Part shown: positions 11,469-21,850 of the stretch, piece after piece
How the letters are laid out: each line of letters opens with the position of its first letter
Numbering within the stretch: position 1 is the stretch's first letter
Source: Linum tenue
Lineage: Eukaryota > Streptophyta > Magnoliopsida > Malpighiales > Linaceae
NCBI GenBank assembly: GCA_946122785.1
Contig: CAMGYJ010000010.1
Location: 27,073,608 to 27,137,607 of the forward strand
Length of the DNA: 64,000 bases
Direction of reading: 5' to 3'
Translations under genes and position numbers: made by a program
Notes under the pieces: generated by a model
The model's input: only the letters and a program-made list of their open reading frames with translations
What the model was told of the DNA's origin: nothing
The model's database searches: none

Positions 11469-11505
11469 AGGGTTGATTCAGCTGTGGCGGTGTTTTGGTC
11501 AGCAT
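11191..11505 (-). pseudogene. gag zinc-knuckle fragment (element B), frameshifted
   Basis: This frame begins at the equivalent of gag position MLTKTPPQLNQ in element A and reads into the first half of the CCHC knuckle (CHWCEST). It then shifts near 11260, so the second half (TVEDCQAM) is in the frame of the 9537-11468 ORF. The knuckle is split by a small indel. The fragment abuts LTR sequence at about 11508 because gag N-terminus, primer site and inner LTR are deleted. Confidence 0.7.
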
Positions 11506-11507
11506 GT

Positions 11508-12342
11508 TGCAGGAGAAATCAAGAAAAGCTGATCAGACTTCAATCAATTCAGTAAACATGCATCATTCGATTAAAACCAAACAGTATAATCATCCCAAGT
11601 CATTACAATCAAATCCCTAACACCAGGAACTAGGGTTCTTCATACCCAAGTGAGAGAAGGGTTCTACTCCATAGAGAGAGAAAAGAAAACAATAATCGTA
11701 GTAGTCATACTCATAATGATGAGGAAAATCTGCTTCGGGATGATGATTTCCACTCCTATGACGATCTCCAAGCTCGATTTGACGAAACCCAGCTCCAAGA
11801 TAGCTTCTAGGATGTGTTCTTCGTACTTTCTCTCTCTAGGGCTCTGTTTTTGCTCTGAAAATCCGATTCCCTCACTTTTGGCTCGAAATTGGTTGAAAAA
11901 CAAAGATTTCCCGACTCACACGGGCAGGCCACACGGCCGTGTGGCTCACCCAGTTGCCCGTGTGAGTCAAAACGCATCGTATCAATTAGTTCGATCTTCA
12001 GGCTTCCCACACGGCCAGGGTCGCACGACCGTGTGAGATTTCCATCCTGCCCGTGTTTGCTCTCGGCAAAAATCACACGGGCACAATTCACATGGCCACA
12101 ATTGTAAGTTGCACGGCCGTGTGATGTCCCGGACTGCCCGTGCGTATTCCTTGGCACCTCGCCACGCGTCCGATCTTCGTCCAATCGACCCCAAACTCGC
12201 TCCCAAGCCTACATTCACGTACTAGGACCTGAAATATCACAAACAAGCACAACCTAGCGTGAAATCGGCCTAAAACACGAGAATGAACACCTCAAACGGT
12301 GTAAGAACTGGGGTAAGAACATGTGTAATTAACGGTCTATCA
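11508..12342 (-). repeat. Truncated 5' LTR of element B
   Basis: Matches 6590-7395 of the element A LTR from GAGAAATCAAGAAAAGC to the outer TGATAGACC end. The inner 530 bp is missing. The junction lies within a short GTT match shared by gag and LTR, pointing to a microhomology-type deletion. It carries two clear ACGGCCGT palindromes and one decayed copy. The long T run of the A LTR is absent. Confidence 0.8.
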
Positions 12343-12605
12343 ATTTCCCAACCATTAATTTGAACTATGGCAACCAAACTTAAATAGTCGCGAAAAATCG
12401 AGGGTTTTTACCATTGCCCAAATTGGTTGCAATAGCTGTCCTTTTCGCCACCAATCATTATTTGGTTGCGTTAGGAATTTGTAACGCGGATATAGCGACC
12501 AAATCTGCTGCCAAAATTTTTTGGTTCCCAAAAACATTTACTGACCAAATTTTAGCTTTTCGTGACCATTTATTTTGGTTTCAAAAAGCAGTTTTTCTTG
12601 TAGTG
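12343..12605 (-). mobile_element. End of a CACTA (En/Spm-type) DNA transposon
   Basis: Read on the minus strand the piece begins CACTACAAGAAAAAC at 12605, the classic terminal repeat of plant CACTA elements. Inside are short repeated motifs (TTGGTTGC, TGGTCACG-like) typical of subterminal transposase-binding repeats. The other side is cut by element B at 12342, so only about 260 bp of this end is left here. No transposase frame is visible. Confidence 0.6.
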
Positions 12606-12678
12606 TGAGTAAGTTTCGATCTCAATTCTACCCAACTAGCCGGCAAAGTGGTACCATTGTAACTATCTATTAACCCAC

Positions 12679-12981
12679 ATTTTTTCGGATTGGGTTAATG
12701 ATGGAGGTAAATTGCGAGTTAACCCATAAAATTAATTTTGGGACCAACTGGTTTATAACATGATATCATGGTTGATTTGGTCCAGTAATCGTGTGTTCGA
12801 ATCTCCACGACCGCCAAGATTAACAGTTGATTAAAGTACAAGGTATGATGGGTCTGTGCAAACATCAAGCCCATGGATTGGCTTTCGTTTGAGGGGGGGT
12901 GTCATAGAGTGGTATAAAATCCAGCATAATCTTCTTACAGAACTCGAATTATTGGGAACACCAACTGATTTATGACTAACA
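12679..12981 (+). mobile_element. TRIM-like LTR element remnant
   Basis: A short unit with a decayed initiator-tRNA primer site (TGATATCATGG at 12761, beside TATAACA) and a purine tract (TTTGAGGGGGGG, ending 12899). A terminal segment of about 82 bp starts TGTCATAGAG. The ends of both flanking segments share GGGACCAACTG...TAACA-like sequence, which suggests degraded LTRs of about 80 bp. It resembles 19984-20196. There is no coding capacity. Confidence 0.45.
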
Positions 12982-13110
12982 ATAAGTCGTCCTGACATTC
13001 ATTTTAAGGTTGTCTGTTGTTGGGTCTAGTATTAACCCGCCTAATACGGGCCTAAGCCCACCACAAAGCGTCTCACCTTGGGGCCAAGCCCATTCTAGGG
13101 TCCAGTACAC

Positions 13111-13250
13111 CGGGAGGCGTCCAGTCCACCCGGGGGGCGTCCATCACCGGGAGGCGTCCACCACTGGAAGGCGTCCATTCACCGGAAGGCGTCCATCGAC
13201 GGGAGGCGTCCAGTCTACCGGGGGCGTCCATGACAACGGGAGGCGTCCAC
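13111..13250 (+). repeat. GGCGTCCA minisatellite in LTR of element C
   Basis: Eight copies of a 15-20 bp unit built on GGAGGCGTCCA with ACCGG between copies, directly upstream of the TATA box. The right LTR has the same array at 15509-15652, with the first copy changed to GGCATCCA. Degenerate copies also lie inside the element at 15258-15295. Frames across this array (Arg/Pro/Gly-rich) are artefacts. Confidence 0.8.
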
Positions 13251-13265
13251 AGGATGCCTCCGACT

Positions 13266-13275
13266 CCTATATAAG
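13266..13275 (+). promoter_or_regulatory. TATA box of element C LTR
   Basis: CTATATAAGG follows the minisatellite and precedes a pyrimidine-rich leader, the expected place for the LTR core promoter. The right LTR keeps CTATATAAGA at 15664. Confidence 0.6.
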
Positions 13276-13533
13276 GAGGCCAGACCCTCCAAGCAAAGGG
13301 ACTTCTCTCCCTTCCCTCACTTGACCATTTATGGTTCTCTCTCTAAACCCTATCTCTCTCTACATTTCTCTCTACACTCTATCATATATCTATTCTAACT
13401 TGACCGTCGGAGTGTAGATCACGGGGGGCCGCCCCCGACTCTCCACAGGTTTCTTCCACTCCCGAGGAGATCAGACGATGGAGTCCGAATCAAGGTTCCA
13501 CACTAATCCCCCGGTACTAATCCGGGTCAAACA

Positions 13534-15414
13534 TTTCGGCACCCATCATGGTGCCTGATTTGGTACTCTTCTCGTTTGGTATCTGAAGGAGGAGAGGAAA
13601 TTGATTCTTTCTCTACTAATTACCATTGACGGCTCCGACCGCAAAATCCCATCAGAGGATTGAAAGAAATCAGTCTCACTTCTCCAACTACCAAGTAGCG
13701 CTCACCGCGTAGCCCGGCCGTTGGTCTCCACCAACTCCGGAGCTGACCCTTTTCCTCCGCCACCTACCGTCCCGTGTGCTGGCATCACAAGTCGGTTTCA
13801 CCCTTTCCCTTTTCTCTCTTCCCCAAAAAAGCAGGTTGTCTGCTACTTTTTGCAGCCCACTATGGAGTCACATCAATGTCAGTTTCTCTCTCACAAGAGG
13901 AGCACACTATCACAAAAACCGCCAGAGATGAGATTCGAAACCAGCACCTGCAGATCAAGTGGAAAGCCGCTAACCAGTGGACTACAAGAAGAAGTCTGCT
14001 ATATTGGCGGATGCTTCGTATTTAAAACATTTTAGGCCCAACTCGCCTTCAAAGACAACCGCCTAACAATTGGGCCGCCTGACTACATCGGGCCCAGGAC
14101 CGCCTCTAGACGGCCCATGCAGCCGTGACCCGCCAACTGCCCACCAAGACCAGTGTCCCCTTTAATTGGGCCCACAATGCATCAAGTCCATTCAGCCCGG
14201 CCTCGTCCAAACAGATCTCAACCTAGTCAGCCACCTCGCCTTCAGAGCCCATGCAAGGCCCGCCTCCTCCAGCCCGAGTTGAAACCGCATAAGAGACCAG
14301 ACCTCAAGAAAAGCCCGCTTCGTCTCAGTTCAAGGCCTGCTACATCTCCAAGGCGGCCCGGAACAACCCGCCGTCATGCCAATCCAGCCCGCCTTCCGAA
14401 AGGCGGCCCAACCCGCGTCGCATTGGGAACCTCGACCCGCCTCCGACGGCCCAACAACATCCAGCCCGCCTCAACGCACAGAAGACCAACGCCCTGCTAG
14501 TTTATTTAAAAATAAATAGAAGAACACGTTCGGCAAGGTTTGAACCCGCGTCCCACCACCTTTAGCAAGTTGGTGCGCATACCACTGCACTACAAGACAT
14601 TTTGTGAATTATAATGCGACCGCCAGTATTTCATCCAGTTCTCTACTGCGTCTCCTATAGCTAAGTTCTCTCTTTCGAGATATATCTTATATCATATGTC
14701 ATGCAATGAAGATAATCATTTTCACTATCCTATGACATATTTCACGCATGCTATGCTTATGTTTGTGCTCTAAAAATATGGGGCACTAGTCACTCACATC
14801 TTTCGCAGATATAAAATCGCATCTCGCTTCCTGGGCAATGGTTCCCCTCTACGTAGAAACCCGAAACCGCCTCTCGATAGGCGCGACATCGATATAGCTA
14901 ACACGATCCCGCCTCCCAGCAGGTGTGGCATCTTCAAAACACAAACGTCACCTTGAGTTAAAATTCTCAAGTCGTGGGGGCCGCCCTCCCTAGCACATAG
15001 CCAACGCCTAATATTCAGCCAACAACTCACGCTTAACATGGACACAAGCTCATGCCCATCTCGCGGTCCAACAGCTTAACGCATCCAGCTCACAGTTATG
15101 GCCTTCATATTAGCACGCTCCGCAATGGGCTAGTGGGGAAATCTCAAACGACTTGAGAGCTCTAACTCAAGACATCGAATACTAAGCAAAGAAGCAAAGA
15201 CGATGGCCGCACAAGGGGCAAACCGCATCGTCCAAACTCGCAAAGGTCCAATCCACTCGGGGGCGTCCATCACTAGGGGCATCCATCACCGAGCAATGGT
15301 CGCACAAGGGGCAAAACCGCATCATGCGGACTCGCAACTAAGGCAAGTTAATACACCTTAACGCATTATTTTACTCTTTTCATTCTTACAGAATACAAGA
15401 AGCAAAGGGGCAAA
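13534..15414 (+). other. Interior of element C, no recognisable gene
   Basis: Frames such as 14153-14500 are rich in Pro, Arg and Ser and show no family motif; I treat them as non-coding. A palindrome GGCACCCATCATGGTGCC sits just inside the left LTR (13537-13554). A tRNA-like segment on the minus strand at about 14528-14597 is described under findings. Confidence 0.6.
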
Positions 15415-15928
15415 TGTTGGGTCTAGTATTAACCCGCCTAATACGGGCCCAAGCCCACCACAAAGCGTCTCACCTTGGGGCCAAGCCCATTCTAGGGTCC
15501 AGTACACCGGGAGGCATCCAGTCCACCCGGGGGGCGTCCATCACCGGGAGGCGTCCACCACCGGAAGGCGTCCATCCACCGAAAGGCGTCCATCGATGGG
15601 AGGCGTCCAGTCTACCGGGGGCGTCCATGACAACGGGAGGCGTCCACAGGATGCCTCCGACTCCTATATAAGAAGGCCAGACCCTCCAAGCAAAGGGACT
15701 TCTCTCCCTTCCCTCACTTGACCATTTATGGTTCTCTCTCTAAACCCTATCTCTCTCTACATTTCTCTACACTCTATCATATATCTATTCTAACTTGACC
15801 ATCGGAGTGTAGATCACCGGGGCCGCCCCCCGACTCTCCACAGGTTTCTTCCACTCCCGAGGAGATCAGACGATGGAGTCCAAATCAAGGTTCCACACAA
15901 ATCCCCCGGCACTAATCCGGGTCAAACA
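15415..15928 (+). repeat. 3' LTR of element C
   Basis: 514 bp, nearly identical to the left LTR. The polypurine tract ends at 15414. The right flank CCTGT (15929-15933) is the partner of TCTGT at 13013-13017. Confidence 0.85.
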
Positions 15929-15986
15929 CCTGTTGCTGATCTGTTCCAGCAAACTTAGAGATCTCTAACTGATTTTCTGCCTCGTC

Positions 15987-16437
15987 TAGAGGTGGCAATT
16001 CTCAATCCAATCCACCAATCCATTAAAAATATCCACCTAATCCAATCCATTTAAATTCAATCCATTTGATCCAAATCCAATTGGATTGGTGGATTCATGG
16101 ATCAATCCATGGATCCAAATGGCAAATTACGGTTTGGTGCCTATAATTTTCATATTTTACATTTTGGTACCTGAAATTTAATTTTTTATACGAAAAATAT
16201 CATTGGAAAATTACATTTTGTTACCTAAAATTTTTCATCATGACATTTTAGTACCTAAACTTTTCACATTTTACATATTGGTCCTTGGTTGAGGATGTCA
16301 TTTGGATTTATTGATAATCCACCAATCCACTTGATCTAATCCATGAATCCACCAATCTATTGGATCCAATCCATTTGATCCATGGATCCACCAATCCAAT
16401 CCATCAATCCATGGATCCAATCCATTAACCACCTCTA
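15987..16437. mobile_element. hAT-like MITE, 451 bp
   Basis: Ends are TAGAGGTGG on the left and CCACCTCTA on the right, an exact inverted repeat. Flanks are GCCTCGTC and GCCTCCTC, a 7-of-8 match to an 8-bp target duplication as made by hAT transposases. The interior is a hairpin of CAATCCA/TGGATTG repeats with ATTTTGGTACCT-type blocks and no ORF. It belongs to the same end type as 33940-34872 and 46032-46601. Confidence 0.8.
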
Positions 16438-16569
16438 GCCTCCTCTCACCCATCTCCACTCCACATTCTAGCATCTCTAATTGAGAAACTTACCATGGCG
16501 TCCCCACCTCCACCTCCATCTCTCCTGTGGGGGGGAAAATTGTAGAAACGTTTTCCAACTCGTTGTTTC

Positions 16570-17321
16570 GGGATTTTTCCAGAAATAGCACCTTTAAAAA
16601 AAATTACAAAAATAGCACCCAGTCGAAAAAATTTACACTAATAGCACCCTTTTTTATGGACCGCACCTTAATGGCGCGGTTTAAAATCCTGGACTAAAAC
16701 CGCTTCTCGGCCAAGCGGTTTTAGGTCTGACCTACAAAAACCGCTTGGCCGAGATCCGGTTTAGGCCTGGCCTATCTAAACCGCACCATGAAGATGAGGT
16801 TTGCTTCTCCCAAAGAAAACCGCATCAACATGGTGCGATTTTACCACTCAAACCGCACCCCCAAGGTGCGGTTTTAGTCAATTAATTTCCGACATCCCAT
16901 GCAGAACAACAGACGTGGGTCTGCATGGGCCTGCATGGCAGACAAAACCGCACCTTAGAGGTGCGGTTTTCATCAGTGATTTTGCCTATAAAAGGCTTCC
17001 CGGAAAACCATTTCTCTTCACATCTCTCCTTCTCCCTTTTCAATTTTCTGTTCAATTTTCTGTTGTAACTCTATATATCTTTAGTAGTTTTGCGATTAAC
17101 GTTAACTCGTAAGTTTATTTTGTATTACTTTTTATTGTTATTTTTTATTTTTGATTTTTATGATATTAACTGAACTACGGTTTTTTCGTAGATGGCATTC
17201 CAACCGTTCACCAAACTTAAGGCCGCTGGCCACCAAACGTTGAACGCATCTTGAAGGTGCGTTACCAATGTGTGCTATTTTTATAATTTTTTTAAAAAAG
17301 TGCTATTATTGGAAAAATTCC
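16570..17321. mobile_element. Non-autonomous Mutator-like element, 752 bp
   Basis: Ends GGGATTTTTCC and GGAATTTTTCC (inverted) continue as about 50 bp of inverted similarity. Both flanks are CGTTGTTTC, a perfect 9-bp duplication (16561-16569 and 17322-17330), the Mutator signature. Inside are nested inverted AAAACCGCACC...GGTGCGGTTTT blocks and a TATAAAAGG motif at 16986-16994. The short frames inside match nothing I recognise. Confidence 0.75.
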
Positions 17322-17330
17322 CGTTGTTTC

Positions 17331-19555
17331 CTAGCTCTAATGTTTTTCATCATTTTCTAGAGCTGTTTCGATTTCGCCCTTGGAGCCATTGACCCACATG
17401 ACTTCCAGCCCTTTGGCTATGATCTCCTTCCTTTTGACTTAGCGCCTAGCGGTTTGGTGGTGCATGGTTATCATCTCTGAGTACTAATTACACCTTTTTC
17501 ATGGGATTTTAATTAATGATGCAGAAAGCAGGATGAAATAAAAGAAGAATATCAATTCATTAATTACCTAGGCCAGGAGATCACATAACACATTTTATTT
17601 ATTAATTATATAACACCTAGTGTGTGTTATGGATATAATGAGAACCTCTCAAAAAGAATTAATCAAGATTCTATCGTCCTTGTTCATGAATGAACTTTGT
17701 GATCACGAATCATCATTTGCTGGTGGGGTACGACTTACAAGAGGGAATCATAGTATAAACCTTAATAGTGATACTTCTCGATGACGTTAGTAATGACCGT
17801 TGTTGGAAAAGAAATTAAATTAAAAAAATAGTCATAATAAAAGAATTTCCATGAACATAAGATCATCAGAAAACATATAATCGGTACTAGTTTTTGGGCT
17901 CGAATCATTAATCGACTCAACTTTAATGATAAATGAAATAACATATTCATGTTATAAATTAAGAAATTCACATTCATTTCATCTTTATAGCTATTTTTTA
18001 TCATCCTCATCTTTATATTTTTTCATGTTACTCATCTCAATGCAACTCTTTAGAGTTCCTGCAAGAGATATCTGTCTCGACATTTTATTCCATACAAAAG
18101 ATCAGCGGCGGATCAGAACGCAGTAAAGCACTGGGCCGCATTTCAATATAATATTATATATCGTAAACAAAAATAGTCAACATTTTAAAATTTTAGTATT
18201 TCAAATAAAAAAATAGTTACAAAATTACCAACGGTAACAGACAAATGACTAATATTTTGATGCGTTACAAAAGTTTTAGCTAATATTTTGTATTTCGAAA
18301 AGTTTGGCTAATAATTTGAAAAGTCTAAAAGGTTTGACTAATAAATTGTATTTACCAAAAAATATATGATAACAATAGTTTTCATTCATTACAATGCCAA
18401 TTGTAATAAAAGGTTTTTTAATTTGGCAAATCCATCAATAATAATAGAATTTCCATCAATATCAATAGCTAGCATACTCTCTCAAAGAAAATAGCTAAGC
18501 AATCAACGAGAAATTCTTAGCATTTTCTTGCGCAAATTAGTTTTAACATATTTCATTGCTTAAAATATTCTCTCCATGGTAGCCGCTGAAACGGTCAAGG
18601 TCAACACAAGCCGAATCAACCAACAAATCAATTTGTTTAGAGGATTTTCTTATTTCAATGAAACTTTATACACTCTTTTACATTTTAGACTTTTAGGTTT
18701 CATTGTTTTTTTTTAAATGAAAATCATTCGGGCTAAAATTCCTAGACTAAATTGAGAGTAATGGTTTGGATATGTTCATCTAGACCATTTTTCTAACTAC
18801 ACAAAATTTATTATCAAGTAGCACTCGACCGACCATTAAATAATACTGGGCCGAATACCTAAAATCGAAAAATTTATATTAGCTCTAAATCCGCCGGAGG
18901 GCTGGAACGTGGCCCGGGTTGGCCCAGCCCTAGATCCGTTGATGTACAAGACCCTTCAACATGGAGCAATAACAATGCCTCGAGACATCCAAGCAAGGGC
19001 ACAGCTACCTTGTGGGTCGAGGGTCTCGGCCCTTTGAGAATTTTGAAGATTTACGTGTATATGTATCGGAAATTTTAGAAATTATGAAGAAATTGAATAT
19101 TACACATAATATATATTCACATTTCACATAGTGCGAGAATGAACATTGTGCCTAGCTCTAGTCCAGCGGGCTTACACATCTTGGTAGAGGTTTTTTTTAT
19201 TTGTTTGATGAAACATTATTTCATTACGAAATAGGACTATGTTAACGAGTTTGGATGAGATCTATAAAGAATAGAAGACAATTCCAAGGATACAAGAAAG
19301 CCCATGCACGAAACAACCCAACAATATGAAGAAAGGAACACAGAAACATAACAAATGTAAATATCCCCAAGTCCACACAGAACTAAAAGAACACAGGCCC
19401 AAAGCACAAACAAACAAAACAAAAGGATTAATAAAACAATCTATCCCAGGAGACAAACCCAGTGCTACCACAGGCCCACACCACCTAGCTATTGCCCATA
19501 ACAGCCGCTGACAACAACACGCCGCAACTGGATCGGATATGGTCCTCCCACCTAT
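17331..19555. other. AT-rich intergenic DNA, no recognised gene
   Basis: No frame has recognisable similarity. A short stretch at about 17361-17481 after a TTTTCTAG acceptor-like site reads as an open, exon-like segment, but it is too short to assign. Blocks GGCGGATC near 18107 and GATCCG near 18934 with GGGCC-type neighbours suggest the two ends of an old repeat, without a clear target duplication. Confidence 0.5.
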
Positions 19556-19559
19556 TCTT

Positions 19560-19956
19560 GGGAGGACATCCCCCAAGCTGAGAATATGATATTTGTGTAA
19601 TGATTATATAGTATACGATTTACAGGAATACATATATATTCGTCCAACATGAAAAATATATTCTTATAATAGATAGAAGTATGAAATCAACCATTCAAGA
19701 ATATCATATTCTCATAACATAGTAGTATGAAATCAACCATTCAAGAATATCATATTCTCATAACATAAATATCATCAAGTCTTCAAAAATATCATATTCT
19801 CTTAACATAAATATCATATTCTTAAAAGTTTGATTTCATATTACTATCTATTATAAGAATACATTTTTCTTGTTGGACGAATATGTATTCCTGTAGATCA
19901 TATACTATATTATCATTACACAAATATCATATTCTCAGCTGGGAGTACGTCCTCTC
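19560..19956. mobile_element. Foldback MITE-like element with about 130-bp arms
   Basis: The left arm (19560-19690) and right arm (about 19830-19956) are inverted copies with roughly 90% match by eye: AGCTGAGAATATGATATTTG reads the same from both ends inward. The outermost bases are GGGAGGAC and GAGAGGAC. The loop holds repeated ATATCATATTCT units. I see no convincing target duplication, so the superfamily is open. Confidence 0.7.
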
Positions 19957-19983
19957 ATAAACGAACCGACCCCCAATATGACA

Positions 19984-20196
19984 TGGTATCAGAGATGGTT
20001 TGTCCTTGAGGTCATGTGTTCAAGTCCTCGCGACCCCATTATTAACCGTTGTCTTTCAAGCACATGGTATGGCGGGCCTGTGCAAACTTCAAGCCCATGT
20101 CGACATTCGTTTGAGGGGGCGTGTAAGGAAGTGATTAAGTACCATACATGGGCCTCACCAAATAACTCGAGTTATTGGGACCAACTGGTATATTCA
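19984..20196 (+). mobile_element. TRIM-like LTR element remnant
   Basis: A primer site for initiator tRNA-Met (TGGTATCAGAGA at 19984-19995) follows AATATGACA. An internal part of about 120 bp leads to a purine tract (TTTGAGGGGG, to 20119), then a TGTAAGG... segment of about 75 bp. This last segment shares ACTCGAGTTATTGGGACC with the remnant at 12900-12981, so both belong to one family. The left LTR is not recognisable. Confidence 0.45.
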
Positions 20197-20925
20197 CTGC
20201 CCACCACCACCATCCTCAACAGAGTCCTTACAAAAATAAACCTCTCTCTGTAGCTCTTCAACACAGAGAACAAAAAACCCAGCTGAAGCTTCAATCCTAT
20301 TTTTCCCCTTTCTTGATCCCATTTTCAGATACTCAAACCCCACATGCAACCGAAAAATGAGTTATTTTCCACCTAGATCTACCAATAGATAAGTTAATCG
20401 ACGACCGATGAGGCTCGGACAGGCGACCAACGAGCTACTTTGACGGGAAAAGAAGGAACGAAGTTGTACTGTCAATTACTGCCACAGGGAAGGCGGTGGC
20501 ATTGTTAGTTCTCTTGGCTCTTTACCTCAAATGTAATTTCTTGTTTCGAATATGATTTTGCCAGTCTGAATCTGAACTAAGACGTTTTCCATTGAATATG
20601 CTGCTAACGATTGCGGACACTTCTCCGCCGGTAGTTGTTTTAATCTTACGCCATATAGTTGTCTCTAGTTCCCTTGATTTTGCTAGGTAGATTGTGGCTA
20701 ATTAAACTTGGATCAATCGGAGATTTTGTAGTTGCATTCTCTTCTCCTTTGCTCTGTTTTTACTTTGGAGCATCGTTGCCAGGGGCCATCAACTCCTACC
20801 CATTGCAGCCGTATATCTTCCCTTCTCCGGCCACTCATCCTTCTCAAATTGGCTGTTCTGGAAATTTCACTCTCAACACCTGTAGAAATCACGCTCATAA
20901 AATGAAAATCCGCGCTCCGAATAAA
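20197..20925. other. Intergenic DNA without recognised gene
   Basis: The longest frame (20659-20928, 89 codons) has no motif I know and ends at the insertion point of element D. I do not call it a gene. Confidence 0.5.
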
Positions 20926-20930
20926 TAGAG

Positions 20931-21551
20931 TGTTAAAACTCTATGTGGCCAATTCCATTTCCACAACTAACAGTAATCAAAGGATTGAGACAGAGATTGT
21001 ATGGAATCAAGAGAAAGTACTTTGATTAAGCAGGGAAGAGAATTCGATAACACTATAGACTCAAATTCTGGGTTCTAGGAACGAAAACAAAAACAAAACA
21101 AGAGACGCATTCAAGGGAAAGGAAGCAGTAGCAGAAGCTACGCCCAGATAAGCTTGAGTTCCTGGCTGCAAGCCCCAACTCAAGGTATCCAGACACAAAC
21201 ACCGAACCCAATCTAGAGACTCCCAAAGAACCAACCTGTTCTTACTAAGTCGAGGAAACTGTCACTCTTTCTATTGACGGGAGCGGTCTTTATATAGGCA
21301 AAGCAGCTTCATTCCTCTGTCTCTTTCTTCTTCAATGTTCTTTACCGTTAGACATCAAGGATGAGAGCTGATGCACGATTGTCCAGTAGAGCTCCTGCAT
21401 TTGACTATTTCGGTTTTGATGATGGTGAATGGAGGCAAAGACGCTCCTTAGGGATCTTGACGAGATCAGATGAAACGCTGCACTTCTGGTGGGCCTTTGT
21501 GACAGAGTGGGCTTCTTGGTTCAGCGGGTCAGGATGAGGCAAGGCCCAACA
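20931..21551 (-). repeat. 3' LTR of element D
   Basis: 621 bp. A purine tract (GCAGGGGGGGAT on the minus strand) touches its inner edge at 21552. It differs from the other LTR by scattered substitutions and a short indel near 21445, so the insertion is not recent. Confidence 0.85.
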
Positions 21552-21850
21552 ATCCCCCCCTGCGTTCAAGCCTCCAATTCTGCACACATCCAATCATTCA
21601 TACAAAGTTCTGCAGAGTATCCATAAGCAAGACAGACATTTATTCCAAGAAGTGATATCACACAGCAATCCAGATAAGCTTAGACCATTATGGTCTTTAA
21701 AACACAAAAAATATAAAATAGACCCTTATGGTCAGAAATCACACATAATAAGACTCAATACTTAGCAGACTATTGTTCATTTTATTTCTCTAAGACAATT
21801 TTCTTAGAGATTCAATCCAAAATGACATTTCCCTGACTTCTCTTTAGACT

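Larger units (their letters stand above)
7396..12342 (-). mobile_element. Element B: deleted Athila-like retrotransposon
   Basis: Minus-strand relative of element A, made of a truncated 5' LTR (11508-12342), gag-protease coding sequence (9537-11505) and a 3' non-coding region (7396-9536). RT, RNase H and nearly all of integrase are absent. Only the last integrase residues remain, fused in frame to the post-protease region. Primer site, gag N-terminus and the inner LTR part are deleted. Its own 3' LTR is not visible; it should lie beyond element A to the left of the window. Confidence 0.8.
13018..13533 (+). repeat. 5' LTR of element C
   Basis: 516 bp. It contains eight GGCGTCCA repeats (13111-13250) and a TATA box at 13266, followed by a CT-rich leader. 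It differs from the right LTR at a small number of positions, including one degraded repeat on the right. Confidence 0.85.
13018..15928 (+). mobile_element. Element C: non-autonomous LTR retrotransposon
   Basis: Two closely similar LTRs (13018-13533 and 15415-15928) begin TGTTGGGTCT and end GTCAAACA, so TG...CA is kept. A polypurine tract (AGCAAAGGGGCAAA) sits directly before the right LTR, fixing plus orientation. Flanks are TCTGT on the left and CCTGT on the right, a 4-of-5 match to a 5-bp target duplication. The 1.88 kb interior encodes no gag, RT or integrase, so it would depend on enzymes from another element. I could not recognise a primer binding site. Confidence 0.8.

Noticed and set aside
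13010..13324. 104-codon Gly/Arg/Pro-rich frame, with a copy at 15414-15671
   Set aside because: It is the GGCGTCCA minisatellite inside the LTRs of element C and shares no protein motif.
16490..17480. A host gene split by the short MULE, with ATGGCGTCCCC before it and an exon-like stretch after it
   Set aside because: Joining the parts needs a change in a G run and there is no homologue to guide it.
18100..18950. Possible old repeat with GGCGGATC and GATCCG ends
   Set aside because: End similarity is short and no target duplication was found.
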